64,000 nt of DNA from Nocardioides alkalitolerans DSM 16699 (GTDB taxonomy: Bacteria; Actinomycetota; Actinomycetes; Propionibacteriales; Nocardioidaceae): assembly GCF_000426525.1 (NCBI RefSeq), contig NZ_AUFN01000013.1:62001-126000 (forward strand), read 5' to 3'. Below are positions 26,946 to 35,363 of the stretch, one piece after another. Numbering within the stretch: the stretch's first letter is position 1; every line of letters begins with the position of its first letter. Made by a program: the position numbers and the translations under genes. The notes beneath the pieces were generated by a model. The model was not told the origin of the DNA and did no database searches. It worked only from the letters and a program-made list of their open reading frames with translations.

Positions 26946-27399
26946 CCAGCGACGGCGGCAGCTCGATGCCGGGGACGAGCTCGACGAGCAGGTCGCGCAC
27001 GCGGGTGTCGATGTCGGCGACCACGCGTCGTACGACGGTCTCGTCCTGGCCCTTGGGATCCTCGAGCGGCCAGTCGCGGTAGCGGGCTCCCGGGACGTAC
27101 GGGCAGTTCTCGCCGCAGCCCTGGGTGATCGCCAGGTCGCTCGCCGCGATCATCTCGGAGGTGAGCAGCTTCGGGGACTCGCGGGAGGTGTCCAGGCCCA
27201 GGGACTCCAGGACCCGGGCGACCTCGGGGTGGACGTGCTCACCGGGCTCGGTGCCGGCCGAGATCGCGACCACCCGGCCCCCTGCGTAGTGCTCGGTGAG
27301 CAGCCGCGAGGCGACCGAGCGGCCCCCGTTGGCGCGGCAGGCGAAGACCACGACCGGGGTGTGGCCATGGTCGGTGGTGGCGGCTGCGGTGCTGGTCAT
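26929..27399 (-). CDS. arsC: Arsenate reductase, low-molecular-weight phosphatase type
   Basis: This 156-residue protein has the phosphatase loop C-x5-R at residues 21-27 (CRANGGRS), the acid-loop DWPLEDP near residue 110 and two further cysteines in GCGENCPY near 94-98 that can serve thiol relay. It should reduce arsenate to arsenite, the substrate of the adjacent Acr3. Whether thioredoxin or mycothiol/mycoredoxin is the reductant cannot be told from sequence. It follows acr3 by 63 bp on the same strand and ends inside the convergent nei gene. Confidence 0.88.
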   Translation of the reverse strand: MTSTAAATTDHGHTPVVVFACRANGGRSVASRLLTEHYAGGRVVAISAGTEPGEHVHPEVARVLESLGLDTSRESPKLLTSEMIAASDLAITQGCGENCPYVPGARYRDWPLEDPKGQDETVVRRVVADIDTRVRDLLVELVPGIELPPSLVSRSA

Positions 27400-27462
27400 G
27401 CGGGGCTCCTGGGATGTCGGGCTCGGGGATGCGGGAGGGGCGGTCAGGTGGAGGTGCGGAGG

Positions 27463-28587
27463 TCAGGCGGCGTGGCGCCCGGCGGTGCCGTCCGTCCGGC
27501 GCTCGGCGCCGCGGTCGCGCAGCCACAGCGCGACGTACACGAGCCCGACCAGCACCGGCACCTCGATCAGCGGGCCGACGACGCCGGCCAGGGCCTGGCC
27601 CGAGGTCACGCCGAAGGTGCCGATCGCCACGGCGATGGCGAGCTCGAAGTTGTTGCCCGCCGCGGTGAACGCCAGCGTCGACGTCTTCGCGTAGCCCAGC
27701 CCCAGCCGCGAGCCGGTGAACCACGACACGGAGAACATCAGCACGAAGTAGGCGAGCAGCGGGAGCGCGATCCGGGCGACGTCCCAGGGCTGGGAGGTGA
27801 TGGCGTCGCCCTGGAGCGCGAACAGCATCACGATGGTGAACAGCAGGCCGTAGAGGGCGACCGGGCCGATCTTCGGCAGGAAGGTCCCCTCGTACCACTC
27901 CCGGCCCCTCGCCCGCTCCCCGACGTACCGCGTCAGGAACCCCGCGACCAGCGGGACGCCGAGGAAGATGAGCACGCTCAGCGCGATCGCCCCCACCGAG
28001 AACTCGGCCGAGGTGGTCTCCAGACCGAGCCAGTCCGGCAGCGTCTGGAGGTAGAACCACCCGAGCGCCGCGAACGCCACGATCTGGAAGACCGAGTTGA
28101 GGGCGACCAGCACCGCGGCGGCCTCGCGGTCGCCGCACGCGAGGTCGTTCCAGATGAGCACCATCGCGATGCAGCGGGCGAGGCCGACGATGATGAGGCC
28201 GGTGCGGTACTCCGGGAGGTCCGGGAGCAGCAGCCACGCCAGCGCGAACATCAGCGCGGGCCCGACGAGCCAGTTCAGCACCAGCGACGAGACCAGCAGC
28301 CTGCGGTCGGAGGTGACGCGGGAGGTCTCGGTGTAGCGGACCTTGGCCAGCACCGGGTACATCATCAGCAGCAGGCCGACGGCGATCGGCAGCGAGACGC
28401 CGCCGATCTCGACGGCCTCCAGGGCGTCGTCGAGGCCGGAGAACGAGCGGCCGAGCACGAGCCCGAGCACCATGGCGGCGATGATCCAGACCGGTAGGAA
28501 CCGGTCGAGCAGCGAGAGCTGCCGCATCACGGGCTCCGCGGAGGGTGGTGCGGGCGGGTCGGTCTGCTCGGTCTGCTGCCTGGCCAC
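27463..28587 (-). CDS. acr3: Arsenite efflux transporter, ACR3 family
   Basis: This 374-residue permease has about ten membrane segments and the hallmark GLARCIAMVLIWNDLACGD near residue 135, with the conserved arsenite-binding cysteine, plus TAAGNNFELAIAVAIG near 310. The family exports arsenite as an antiporter. It heads an acr3-arsC operon transcribed away from arsR, and the 82-bp space between them should contain the promoter. A 60-residue N-terminal region up to the first membrane helix is usual. Confidence 0.95.
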   Translation of the reverse strand: MARQQTEQTDPPAPPSAEPVMRQLSLLDRFLPVWIIAAMVLGLVLGRSFSGLDDALEAVEIGGVSLPIAVGLLLMMYPVLAKVRYTETSRVTSDRRLLVSSLVLNWLVGPALMFALAWLLLPDLPEYRTGLIIVGLARCIAMVLIWNDLACGDREAAAVLVALNSVFQIVAFAALGWFYLQTLPDWLGLETTSAEFSVGAIALSVLIFLGVPLVAGFLTRYVGERARGREWYEGTFLPKIGPVALYGLLFTIVMLFALQGDAITSQPWDVARIALPLLAYFVLMFSVSWFTGSRLGLGYAKTSTLAFTAAGNNFELAIAVAIGTFGVTSGQALAGVVGPLIEVPVLVGLVYVALWLRDRGAERRTDGTAGRHAA

Positions 28588-28605
28588 GGCGGGATCTCCT
28601 GCTGC

Positions 28606-28621
28606 TTCGACGGGTCTCGAA
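28606..28621. promoter_or_regulatory. Possible ArsR operator between acr3 and arsR
   Basis: TTCGA-N6-TCGAA forms a perfect 5-bp inverted repeat in the divergent arsR/acr3 space. A second motif TTGCC...GTCAA lies at about 28635-28660. Either could bind the ArsR repressor; I cannot choose between them. Confidence 0.35.
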
Positions 28622-28669
28622 CCAGGAGTGAGACTTGCCGACTGTTTCGACGTCTGTCAACTTAGACCC

Positions 28670-29053
28670 ATGGCGAAGCAGGACATCGACCTCTCGTGCC
28701 GGCCCGACGACGACGCTCCCGTCCCGCCGCTCCCGGCCGAGCAGGCAGCCCGTACGGCGCGCGGCCTCAAGGCGCTCGCCGACCCCGTCCGGCTCCAGCT
28801 GGTCTCGCTCATCGCGGCCCACGAGGGCGCGGAGGCCTGTGTCTGCGACCTCACCGGCGCCTTCGACCTCTCGGGCCCCACGATCTCCCACCACCTCAAG
28901 GTGCTCCGGGAGGCCGGGATCCTCAGCTCCGAGCGCCGCGGCACGTGGGTGCACTACCGACTGGAGGCCGAGGTGCTCGGCGCCCTGGTCTCCCAGGTGG
29001 AGGCGCTGGGAACGCCGGTCGGCGGTCGGACCCTGGTGTCGGCCGCCCCGTAG
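28670..29053 (+). CDS. arsR: ArsR/SmtB-family arsenical repressor
   Basis: This 127-residue winged-helix repressor has the metalloid-sensing C-x-C at residues 57 and 59 (ACVCDL), a third cysteine at residue 10, and a DNA-recognition helix SGPTISHHLKVLREAG. The C57/C59 pair followed by Asp-Leu is the classical arsenical site. It is divergent from acr3-arsC and should repress both directions until As(III) binds. ATG 28670 lacks a clear ribosome-binding site and may be leaderless. Confidence 0.93.
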   Translation: MAKQDIDLSCRPDDDAPVPPLPAEQAARTARGLKALADPVRLQLVSLIAAHEGAEACVCDLTGAFDLSGPTISHHLKVLREAGILSSERRGTWVHYRLEAEVLGALVSQVEALGTPVGGRTLVSAAP

Positions 29054-29087
29054 GTCGGGCGGCTCCCGGTCGTGGAACGATCGTCCG

Positions 29088-29624
29088 GTGACCGACGAGA
29101 CCGCAGCCCCACCGACCTCCCCTCGCGCGGCCGCACCCGACCAGGAAGCCGCGGCGGCCATGTGGGCCGCCTACCGCGCCGCCCACCCCGAGGCGGCCGA
29201 CGCGTGCCCCGAGCACACCGTCGAGCACTTCGGTGACTCGGCACGACTGGCCGACGAGCTGCTCGGGCACGTGCTGTCGGGCCGCAAGCGGGCCACCGCC
29301 GAGCTGGTGGCCGACTTCGTCGCCCGCGGCGACCAGGTGCCGCGCATCGGCTCGCACTGGATCGCCTGCGACAGCACCGGCGCGCCCCGCATCGTCATCC
29401 GGAGCACCGAGCTGCGCGTCGGCCCCTTCACCAGCGCCGACGCGCGCTTCGCCTTCGACGAGGGTGAGGACGACCGCACGCTGGAGAGCTGGCAGCGCGA
29501 GCACCGCCGCTACTGGCGACGGGTGAGCGCGGCCCGCGGCGCCGAGTGGTCGGAGTCCGGCGAGATCGTCTTCGAGCGCTTCGCGGTCGTCTGGCCGCCG
29601 GAGCACGCCGACCCCGTGGCCTGA
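29088..29624 (+). CDS. ASCH domain protein
   Basis: This 178-residue protein has an ASCH fold from about residue 45 to the end, with the G-x-K-x-x-T signature LSGRKRATAEL near residue 67 and the IGSHWIACDSTGAPRIVIRS strand region near 86. ASCH domains bind RNA or modified nucleotides and some have amidohydrolase activity on acylated cytidine; the role here is undefined. It starts at GTG 29088, 34 bp after arsR, and ends 6 bp before a convergent gene. Confidence 0.85.
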   Translation: MTDETAAPPTSPRAAAPDQEAAAAMWAAYRAAHPEAADACPEHTVEHFGDSARLADELLGHVLSGRKRATAELVADFVARGDQVPRIGSHWIACDSTGAPRIVIRSTELRVGPFTSADARFAFDEGEDDRTLESWQREHRRYWRRVSAARGAEWSESGEIVFERFAVVWPPEHADPVA

Positions 29625-29630
29625 CCGGGG

Positions 29631-30074
29631 TCAGGCGACGCCCTCGTCGACGATCTCCCACCGGCCGTCGTCGCCGCGGACCAGGTAGTAGCCCCACCAG
29701 CCGTCCTCCATGCTGATGTCGAAGCCCTCGAAGTCCGCCCGGAACATCACGTGCGTGCCGTTGGGGTCACCTTCGAACGTGTCACCCATCTCCTGGAGGT
29801 GGATCTGACCGGGCCGGTCGAACCGGTCCAGGTCCGACCCCGGACGCCCGTCGATCGCGTTGACGGTGTCGAAGTCGCGGGCGTCGAGCGCCTCGACGTA
29901 CGCGCGGACCACCTGCTCCGGGGTCGCGTCCGGCCCCGGCAGGGCCACCTGGTCACGCGGCGCCGACCAGGCCACGTACGCGACGGGCACCGCGACCACG
30001 GGGGCCAGGACGAGCCCGAGCACGCGCGTACGGCGCGAGAGGCGCGACCGCGAGGTCGGCAGGGTCCGGGTCAC
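29631..30074 (-). CDS. Membrane-anchored hypothetical protein, NTF2-like
   Basis: This 147-residue protein has a basic start, one membrane anchor (LGLVLAPVVAVPVAYVAW) and an extracytoplasmic domain that opens PEQVVRAYVEALDARDFDTV. That opening is typical of SnoaL/NTF2-like proteins, and the end WWGYYLVRGDDGRWEIVDEG fits the same fold. Function is unknown. It overlaps the upstream YdcF-like gene by 4 bp as GTGA, so the two are translationally coupled. Confidence 0.75.
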   Translation of the reverse strand: MTRTLPTSRSRLSRRTRVLGLVLAPVVAVPVAYVAWSAPRDQVALPGPDATPEQVVRAYVEALDARDFDTVNAIDGRPGSDLDRFDRPGQIHLQEMGDTFEGDPNGTHVMFRADFEGFDISMEDGWWGYYLVRGDDGRWEIVDEGVA

Positions 30075-30754
30075 GCGACGGATCCTCCCACCGGGGGCCG
30101 TCCCCAGTCCGGATGAGCGGCGACGAGCGCGTCGTACGCGGCCTCGACCTCGTCGGGCACGTCCACGTGCGCCTGGAACCCGAGCCCGCGGGGGCCGTAG
30201 CCGTGCGCGTCGTCGCGCAGGCGCGGCACCTCCCCCATCACGAGCGCGGTCCACCGCGTGCGCGGCCACGTGTCGCGCCCGTCGGGTCCCGGTCGGTTCA
30301 CGAGCCGCACGCCGGGCCACTCCTGCCGGGCCACGGCGTCCATGCGGCGCTGCATCGTCGGGTCCTGCACGAGCGCGACCGTCGACGGACGCAGGCCGTG
30401 GTCGGCGGCGAGGTCCCGGGCGAGGGTGACGTTGGTGCCGCAGTTGGTCGAGGCCCGCTCGCGCAGCACCCCGGCGATCCCGTGCCGCCGCTCGAGGTAC
30501 GACGCGATGAGGTCCGCCTCGAGGGTCCCGGGCCCGGCCCCGACGAGCTGCCGGAGAACGTCCGTCGTGTGACCCTCTCCCCCGACCACCATCAGGGTCC
30601 CGACCCTCCCCGCCCGCACCGCCGCGGCGGCGGCGTCCCAGCCCGACGGCAACGACCCGCCGAACAGGAGCATGAGGTCGACGTGCGCGGGCTCGGGGTC
30701 CTCCAGGGCCAGCCACGACGCGATCGTGTCGAGGTGCGTGGCGTCGCGGGTCAT
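30071..30754 (-). CDS. YdcF/ElyC-family (DUF218) protein
   Basis: This 227-residue protein matches the DUF218 plan: an LMLLFGGSLPSG opening, TLMVVGGEGHTT near residue 53, and the ERASTNCGTNVTLARDL block near 100, which aligns with the conserved E-x-x-S-x-x-T-x-x-N of the family. Some relatives influence envelope polysaccharide precursors, while others bind SAM; no membrane segment is seen here. It starts at ATG 30754 and precedes a membrane-anchored partner gene. Confidence 0.85.
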   Translation of the reverse strand: MTRDATHLDTIASWLALEDPEPAHVDLMLLFGGSLPSGWDAAAAAVRAGRVGTLMVVGGEGHTTDVLRQLVGAGPGTLEADLIASYLERRHGIAGVLRERASTNCGTNVTLARDLAADHGLRPSTVALVQDPTMQRRMDAVARQEWPGVRLVNRPGPDGRDTWPRTRWTALVMGEVPRLRDDAHGYGPRGLGFQAHVDVPDEVEAAYDALVAAHPDWGRPPVGGSVA

Positions 30755-30841
30755 GGCGCCATCCTGCGCGATCCGGGGCCGACGGGTACGACGTTCCCGG
30801 TTCTGCCCGCCGCGAGGGTGCGGGCGCCGTACCCGCGGGCG

Positions 30842-31249
30842 CTACGAAGGCGGCCTGGCCGCCTCGAAGTGCTCGCCGTCCGACGGCGCGCAGACGAAGA
30901 CCTGCCGGACCTCCGACTGCGTCGCGTTCGCGTAGGTACGGCGCTCGCCCCGCACCGGGCCGTCGCAGGTCGGGCACCGGCTCGGCGTCCTCCAGCTGAG
31001 CACGTCCTGCAGCGTCGCGACGTGCAGGCTCGGGTCGCGACGACGCCGCAGCCACGTGAGCAGGGCCCACGTCAGCATGCCGACACCCACGGACCCCAGC
31101 GCGAGGGCGAGCAGCACCCGCGAGCTCGAACGCGGATCCGAGATCTGGACGACGCCCTGGAGGAGGGCGACGGCCCCCACGAGCGCCATCGTCCTCTGGT
31201 CGGACGTCGACGTGCGGAGCCTCAGCTCCCGACGGTCGAGCTCCCCCAC
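30842..31249 (-). CDS. Small two-helix membrane protein with CxxC
   Basis: I do not recognise this 135-residue protein. It has two hydrophobic segments (about residues 20-36 and 45-66), an RRRR stop-transfer sequence, then a cytoplasmic tail with CPTC near residue 92 that resembles half a zinc ribbon, and a single later cysteine. The GTG start lies in CTCCCCCACC with no strong ribosome-binding site. It sits 13 bp upstream of the convergent-side end of the HATPase gene and shares its strand. Confidence 0.65.
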   Translation of the reverse strand: MGELDRRELRLRTSTSDQRTMALVGAVALLQGVVQISDPRSSSRVLLALALGSVGVGMLTWALLTWLRRRRDPSLHVATLQDVLSWRTPSRCPTCDGPVRGERRTYANATQSEVRQVFVCAPSDGEHFEAARPPS

Positions 31250-31262
31250 CCGGCGACGCCCG

Positions 31263-31841
31263 TCAGGCGTCGAGGTTGACGAGCGCGGTCACGGTCGTGC
31301 CGTCCGGGCCGGTGTGGACGTCCCACGAGCGGCTCATCGCCGCCACGAGGTGCAGGCCACGGCCGCGCAGCGAGCCCGTGTCGACCGGCTCGAGCACCTT
31401 GTCGCGCCAGGCGTCGGCGGCGCTGCTGCCGTCCCGCCCGCCGGCCGGGGCGCACGCGCCGGCGGGCGTGCCGCAGTCGGTGACCTCGATCGTGATGAGG
31501 CCGGCGGTGATCCGCCACGCCACCTTCAGGGTGTGGTTCTCGCAGGGCTCACCGTGGTCGATGCCGTTGCAGATCAGCTCGTGCACCACGAGGAGCGCGT
31601 TCTCGACCGCCACCTGCGGCGCACCGTGCTCGTGCAGGTGGTCGCTCATCGCCCGTCGCGCGATGGTGGCGGTCTCGTCGGTGAACGGCAGCGAGTCCTC
31701 GAACGTCAGGTCGCGGCCGCTGGTGGGCTCCGCCGAGGAGGTCGTGGCACGCCCCCGGTCACCCTCGTCGGCCGCGGCCTCCCCGCCCGTCGGGTAGGGA
31801 GCCGTCATCGAGCCCTGAGGCTCGGAGTGACTGTCGGGCAT
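31263..31841 (-). CDS. RsbW-like HATPase (anti-sigma-type kinase domain)
   Basis: This 192-residue protein has a GHKL ATPase domain: the N-box ENALLVVHELICNGIDH near residue 80, G1 box VTDCGTP near 118 and G2 box GRGLHLV near 164. Stand-alone domains of this type in actinobacteria are usually serine kinases that bind sigma factors or anti-anti-sigma factors. A disordered 45-residue leader contains PYPTGGEAAADEG, echoed in the protein at 60089-60361 (GYPTGGEG). GGAAGG precedes ATG 31841. It might control the SigB-type factor at 50.2 kb, but that is inference. Confidence 0.8.
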   Translation of the reverse strand: MPDSHSEPQGSMTAPYPTGGEAAADEGDRGRATTSSAEPTSGRDLTFEDSLPFTDETATIARRAMSDHLHEHGAPQVAVENALLVVHELICNGIDHGEPCENHTLKVAWRITAGLITIEVTDCGTPAGACAPAGGRDGSSAADAWRDKVLEPVDTGSLRGRGLHLVAAMSRSWDVHTGPDGTTVTALVNLDA

Positions 31842-32032
31842 GCGGGCCTTCCCGGAAGCTGGCGGAGGGGCCCGTCACCGGGCCTCTTCCTCTGCGGTTC
31901 CCATCCAGCGACGGAGCATACGGCCACCGACCACTGTGTCTGGACTAACCGCCCGCAAGCGCTCGACGGCCTTGCGGGGACGTTGAGGGAAAGTCGACCC
32001 GACCCTGAGGCGGCGGGTGCAGAGTGGTGCTC

Positions 32033-32070
32033 AGAACCGCGGTGGAGACCCGAGACTCCACCGCGGTTCT
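32033..32070 (+). terminator. Perfect 15-bp inverted repeat, terminator-like
   Basis: AGAACCGCGGTGGAG (32033-32047) and CTCCACCGCGGTTCT (32056-32070) are perfectly complementary around an 8-base loop. On the plus strand GCTATTT follows. No plus-strand gene ends here: the 450-bp space (31842-32291) separates two divergent genes. The hairpin could end a small plus-strand RNA or be a regulatory element; I see no other gene in the space. Confidence 0.55.
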
Positions 32071-32291
32071 GCTATTTCCGGGCCGCCGACGTGCGCCCGT
32101 GACGACCGGGACCCCGTGATCGGTTCCCTCGATGTGCCGCCGTCCAGACCGGTGCCGCAGAATGTTCGCGAACTCCGCGAGGCGCCTGACCCGGGCGCCC
32201 CCGCCCTGCCAGTCTGTCGCTGGCACCGCACGTCCGGTCGGCACGGGGGCCGCGCGTCATCGCTGTGGACACGACTCGAGAACGGGGAGCC

Positions 32292-33212
32292 ATGCGCACG
32301 ACCAGACCGTTCCGGCCCACCCGGCGCACCGGGGTCCTCGTCTGCATCGTGCTGGCCCTCGTGGTCTGCGCCGCCACCGTCTCGGCCGCCGTCCTGCCGG
32401 ACCGGCCGGGGGCACCCGCACCGTCGGGCACCGCCGCCTCGAGCGCCGGCCCTCGGCCGACCGATCCGACCCGGGACCCGTCCAAGAGCCCCGACCCCAC
32501 GGACGGGACGGCACCCGTGCGCGTCATGCTGGTCGGCGACTCCGTCACGCAGGGCGCGCGCGGCGACGCCACCTGGCGCTACCTCCTCTGGGAGCGGCTG
32601 CAGGCACTCGGGGTCGACGTCGACCTGGTGGGCCCCTATCGCGGCGTGCGCTACCAGGCGCCCGACGGCTCCATCACCCACTACGACGGCGGCTACCGGT
32701 TCCCGGACTTCGACACCGACCACGCCTCCAAGTGGGGCCTGGAGGTCGCCGACATCCCGGGGATCGACGGCTGGATGCGGACCTTCCGCCCGGACGTGGT
32801 GGTCCTCGCCCTCGGGGTCAACGACCTCCTCACGGGCACGACGCCGGAGCAGACCGCCGGGCTCGTGGAGCAGCGCATCGCCACGATGCGATCCGTCGAT
32901 CCCGACGTCGACGTCGTGCTGTCGGCGCCCACCCAGACCTGGGTGGCGGGCGTCCCGGCGTACGCGCGGCTCCTCGCCGACCTGGCGCTGCGGCTCGACA
33001 CCGCGACCTCGCGCGTCGACCTGGCGCCGGCGCCACCCGGCTACGCGCAGGGCGTGCACACCTACGACCTGCTGCACCCGAACCCGGTGGGCGAGGAGCT
33101 GATCATGCGGTCGGTCCTGGACGGGTTGCTGGCCTCCGGGGCCGTCACGCCCACCGCGGTGGCCGACCCCGCCTCCGACGTCAGCGGGTGCTGGCGCGAA
33201 AGATGTCCATGA
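32292..33212 (+). CDS. Secreted/anchored SGNH-type hydrolase
   Basis: This 306-residue protein has an N-terminal membrane or signal segment (VLVCIVLALVVCAATVSAAV), a Pro/Ser/Thr-rich linker to residue 80, and an SGNH esterase domain. The catalytic serine lies in VGDSVTQG near residue 92, the oxyanion asparagine in GVND near 178, and the D-x-x-H pair in DLLHPNP near 260. Such proteins deacylate cell-wall or lipid substrates outside the cell. GGGGAG at 32284 fixes ATG 32292. Its 3' end overlaps the convergent BLUF gene by 32 bp. Confidence 0.88.
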   Translation: MRTTRPFRPTRRTGVLVCIVLALVVCAATVSAAVLPDRPGAPAPSGTAASSAGPRPTDPTRDPSKSPDPTDGTAPVRVMLVGDSVTQGARGDATWRYLLWERLQALGVDVDLVGPYRGVRYQAPDGSITHYDGGYRFPDFDTDHASKWGLEVADIPGIDGWMRTFRPDVVVLALGVNDLLTGTTPEQTAGLVEQRIATMRSVDPDVDVVLSAPTQTWVAGVPAYARLLADLALRLDTATSRVDLAPAPPGYAQGVHTYDLLHPNPVGEELIMRSVLDGLLASGAVTPTAVADPASDVSGCWRERCP

Positions 33213-33636
33213 GCAGGAGGACGGCGTCCTCCGGCGTCGCGTCCGCCGCCCCGGGGCTCCGGGCACCCGAGCGCCGCGCGAAGTAGTCGCTCAGGCCCTC
33301 CACCGCAGCCTCGTCCGGGCCGGCATCCGCACCGGGCGTCGGTCGCACCACGTCGCGGAAGTCCATCCCCCAGTCGGGGAAGACGCGATCGTCGACCTCG
33401 CGGCGCAGCACGACCGTGACGTCGTGGTGCCGGGCGTCCGCCGAGATGGTGGTGAAGAGCCCCTCCACCGCGTCCGGCGGGCCCTCGAGGGTCTGCAGCA
33501 CGTTGCCGCCGCTGTAGAGGAGGAGTCCGGTCACGTCGAGGGACAGGTTGTTCGGGCGCCAGCGTCCGAGGTCGTCGAGGAGCTCCTCGCGGGTGAGCAG
33601 GCGGCTGACGGTGCTGAGGTAGGTGAGGGAGAGCAT
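33181..33636 (-). CDS. BLUF-domain blue-light sensor
   Basis: This 151-residue protein is a short BLUF photoreceptor. The FAD-contacting residues fall in the canonical spacing: Tyr6, Asn30 and Gln48, within LTYLS, NNLSLDVTGLLLY and GNVLQTLEG. After the BLUF fold (to about residue 95) comes a 55-residue tail with no output domain, so it should signal by protein-protein contact. A GGGTAC element lies 10 bp before the ATG. It is convergent with, and overlaps, the SGNH hydrolase gene. Confidence 0.92.
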   Translation of the reverse strand: MLSLTYLSTVSRLLTREELLDDLGRWRPNNLSLDVTGLLLYSGGNVLQTLEGPPDAVEGLFTTISADARHHDVTVVLRREVDDRVFPDWGMDFRDVVRPTPGADAGPDEAAVEGLSDYFARRSGARSPGAADATPEDAVLLLMDIFRASTR

Positions 33637-33646
33637 CCCTTCCTTC

Positions 33647-33652
33647 GTACCC
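33647..33652 (-). promoter_or_regulatory. GGGTAC -10-like element before BLUF gene
   Basis: On the minus strand GGGTAC ends 10 bp before the ATG, followed by GAAGGAAGGG as ribosome-binding site. It resembles SigB/SigF-type -10 sequences. Unlike most others in this window it is not followed by CG. Confidence 0.4.
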
Positions 33653-33687
33653 AGTTCTCCTGCACCCCACTCTCTCGGGAGCGCTCC

Positions 33688-35274
33688 TCAGAGCAGGGTG
33701 GTGTCGCGCAGCTCACGGGGACGGCCGTCGGGGTTGTGGATGCGGTCGAGCAGCACCGTCGCCACGGGTCGCCGGAGCCGCGAGAGGTCGAAGGGCGGCA
33801 GGTGGCGCAGCCGGCCGTCGGGGCGCGGACCGCGGCGACCGCCCCGGTGCCAGGCCTCCAGAGCCTCGGCCTGCTCCGCGTAGCGGTCGAACATCGCGTG
33901 CGGGTCGACGCAGTCCGCCATGACCTCGGCCAGGTCGCCGTGGTCGTCGTCGAGGAGGTCGAGGCGGTCCAGGTGCTCGGCCGCGAGGCGGAGCCGCAGG
34001 TCGCGCGCGTAGTCGGCGTCGAGCACGGCGGCGGTCAGCTCGGAGTCGTGGGTCCAGGAGCGGCGGTTGAAGTTGTCGGAGCCCGTGCTCGCCCACTGGT
34101 CGTCGATGATGCTGACCTTGGCGTGCACGTAGACCGGGCGGCTCTCGCGGTTCTCGAGCCCGTACGCCGCGACGCGTCCCGGGGCGATCTTCCGGAGGGT
34201 GTCGATCGCCTGGTGGCGGCCGAGGGTCTGGGCCGACCGGTTGAGGCCGACGACGTCGGGATGGAGCGGGATGACGACCAGCAGCCGCAGCCCGGGGTTC
34301 CTCCGCAGCTGCGCGCCGAAGATCTCCGCGACGCCGTGACCCCAGAAGTACTGGTCCTCGACGTAGACGAGCGACTCCGCGTTACCGATCGCCTTGCGGT
34401 AGCCGCGCGCGACGCTCCGCTCCCCGCGGGGCGCGAACGGGTAGGACCGTCCCCAGCCCAGGTCGGGGTAGGTGAGCAGGAGCTGCACGGTGTGGTGACC
34501 CACCTCGGGCGGCGCGGGCGCCTGGGGCTGGAGGGGCGCCGGAGTGGTGTCCACCCGTCGTACGGCGTCGATCGCGCGCCGCCACGGAGCCCGCGAGAGC
34601 GCGGACGGGTCGGCCCAGCGCTCGCGGAAGACGGTCTCGACGTCGTGCACCACCGGCCCCTGCAAGCGCACCTGGACGTCGTGCCAGGGAGCATGCGCGC
34701 CGTACTCGGGCGTGAGCTCGCGTCCCTGGGGGTCGCCGGCGTGCGTGTGGTCGTCGCGACGGTTGCGGGCCAGGTCGATGCCACCGATGAAGGCCACGTC
34801 GCGCGCGGGGTCGTCCGCGTGCCGGATCACGACGAACTTCTGGTGGTGCGAGCCGCCGGGCCGCACGCGCATGTCGAGCATGACGGCGACGCCGCGGCGG
34901 TGGAGCTGCTCGCCGAGGTGACGGTTCGCCGCGGCGAAGAAGCCCACCTGGTCTCCGTGGGAGCGCCACACCAGCCCGCGCACGTCCACGCCACGCTCGC
35001 GGGCGGAGGCGAGGACCTCCACGACCTCGGTGCCGGCGTCGCCGGTCAGCCGCTCGCTCGCGTCGCCCTGCCAGTCGGTGAAGAACACCAGGTCGCCGGC
35101 CTTGGTCGCCTCGATCGCCTCGTGGAGCGCGGCGAAGTAGGCGGCCCCGTCGACGAGCGGCTCGGCGATGTTGCCGGACGACCAGGCCCGGCCGTCGCCG
35201 TAGCGCTCGTCGATCGTGGTGTGGGCGTTGTCCCGCTCCGCATGACTCAACAACCAGCTACCGGGCTCGACCAC
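33688..35274 (-). CDS. Phospholipase D-family protein
   Basis: This 528-residue cytoplasmic protein has two HKD motifs, HHQKFVVIRHADD near residue 140 and HAKVSIIDD near 382, each followed by the family's GSDN or GGID element (VAFIGGIDLARN, ASTGSDNFNRRSW). The two catalytic histidines form one phosphodiesterase site. The length and plan fit bacterial PLD/cardiolipin-synthase-like enzymes that act on membrane lipids, although no membrane anchor or signal peptide is seen. GTG 35274 opens the chain just before PGSWLLSHAERDN. Confidence 0.9.
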   Translation of the reverse strand: MVEPGSWLLSHAERDNAHTTIDERYGDGRAWSSGNIAEPLVDGAAYFAALHEAIEATKAGDLVFFTDWQGDASERLTGDAGTEVVEVLASARERGVDVRGLVWRSHGDQVGFFAAANRHLGEQLHRRGVAVMLDMRVRPGGSHHQKFVVIRHADDPARDVAFIGGIDLARNRRDDHTHAGDPQGRELTPEYGAHAPWHDVQVRLQGPVVHDVETVFRERWADPSALSRAPWRRAIDAVRRVDTTPAPLQPQAPAPPEVGHHTVQLLLTYPDLGWGRSYPFAPRGERSVARGYRKAIGNAESLVYVEDQYFWGHGVAEIFGAQLRRNPGLRLLVVIPLHPDVVGLNRSAQTLGRHQAIDTLRKIAPGRVAAYGLENRESRPVYVHAKVSIIDDQWASTGSDNFNRRSWTHDSELTAAVLDADYARDLRLRLAAEHLDRLDLLDDDHGDLAEVMADCVDPHAMFDRYAEQAEALEAWHRGGRRGPRPDGRLRHLPPFDLSRLRRPVATVLLDRIHNPDGRPRELRDTTLL

Positions 35275-35363
35275 GCCGCGAAGTATGGCGGAGCCCGACG
35301 GCCGCCCCGCGGCCGGGCTGCCCGCTGATCGGGCGCGCGGGCGGAAGGGGCCCGCCAGGCCCG

